Positions 63,578 through 64,000 of a DNA stretch of 64,000 nucleotides are shown in pieces. The stretch's first letter is position 1. Each line of letters begins with the position of its first letter. Origin of the DNA: Yponomeuta sedellus (taxonomy: Eukaryota; Arthropoda; Insecta; Lepidoptera; Yponomeutidae); contig OW203730.1 in the NCBI GenBank assembly GCA_934045075.1, positions 7,514,785 to 7,578,784 of the forward strand. The letters run 5' to 3'. The position numbers and the translations under genes are program-made. The notes below the pieces were generated by a model. That model made no database searches. It was given only the letters and a program-made list of their open reading frames with translations, and was not told the origin of the DNA.

Positions 63578-64000
63578 TTCTTAATAAATATAGGTTGATT
63601 TAGTTGAAAGATTATGATAGCGTAGGTTTTGATTGATTGATTAGAAAGCGGATTAGCAAAAGGTTTGCCTTGATAATGTAACTTTTAACGTATATATCTG
63701 TGTGCGAAAGCGGAATATTTACCAAGCGAATGTTTATTCTGCGGCATAGATGTGCTGCGGATATCTGAGACATGACAGTGATATCGACAAGGTCTAGTAG
63801 ATATTTCTTTTCTGACACACATCTACATTAAAAGTTACATGATCAAGGCGCACGATCGTTGTGAGGGGCAAACCCTGGTCTCTGCCTAGCTCTCCGGTCC
63901 ACAGGCGTGATGTTGTATAATGTAAGTCAGTCTAATGCATAGAAAAGTTAGGTCAAGCCGTGCGAGATCCGCTTCATGTTACAGGCTACTTTGCAACAAA
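63578..64000. other. Unassigned; short repeats Q and X
   Basis: Repeat Q at 63675-63735 ('acgtatatatctgtgtgcga') and repeat X at 63860-63918 ('ggtctctgcctagctctc', 'acaggcgtgatgttg'). No gene recognised. Confidence 0.5.

Overview
The window is AT-rich eukaryotic DNA from an insect, most likely a moth or butterfly. The inference rests on the repeats: short Helitrons with lepidopteran-type ends, non-LTR retrotransposon ends of the 'ccagcagtggactaatatagcctgaagaag' type, a second LINE 3' UTR with a 'ctggaagagatcgctt' core, and D,D34D mariners. The species cannot be named from sequence alone. I see no convincing host protein-coding exon, real tRNA or rRNA gene. The window reads as intergenic or intronic DNA made largely of nested mobile elements.

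Layout. 0-6 kb: tRNA-derived SINEs, LINE 3' ends, a tRNA-hairpin SINE with clean target duplications, and a pair of back-to-back MITEs. 5.9-7.6 kb: mostly unassigned, with two CpG-rich patches. 8.3-9.6 kb: a mariner with a lightly damaged transposase. 11.6-17 kb: a foldback repeat, tRNA SINEs, and a nested inverted/tandem array of the tRNA-hairpin SINE. 17-29 kb: 5S-rRNA-derived SINEs, a Helitron, LINE fragments, and SINE-in-SINE insertions. 29.9-30.8 kb: a 0.9-kb (AAAT)n tract. 31-41 kb: more SINEs, LINE ends, tandem Helitrons and a TA-flanked MITE. 41.86-45.09 kb: a mariner broken by a P-type element (8-bp target duplication, THAP-domain exon) and by a LINE 3' end. 45-64 kb: further SINEs, a 199-bp perfect palindrome, a foldback repeat with a hammerhead-like core, a 129-bp tandem duplication, a long-TIR element and a Helitron.

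Two short retroposon families dominate. Family T (16 copies) carries a tRNA-like promoter. Most copies start with an inverted piece of themselves, and at least 15 have 8-18 bp target duplications. Family C (16 copies or fragments) has a head that aligns with the internal promoter of 5S rRNA, and a tail resembling LINE 3' ends. Other families are tRNA SINEs (E, F, G) and a non-tRNA SINE (D) that shares its tail with an endonuclease/reverse-transcriptase LINE.

The nesting gives relative ages. Family T copies sit inside families F, C and T itself and inside a MITE, so T is the youngest broad wave. Mariner 2 predates the P-type element and the LINE inside it. No operon, CRISPR or bacterial feature is present, and almost all short open reading frames are by-products of repeats.
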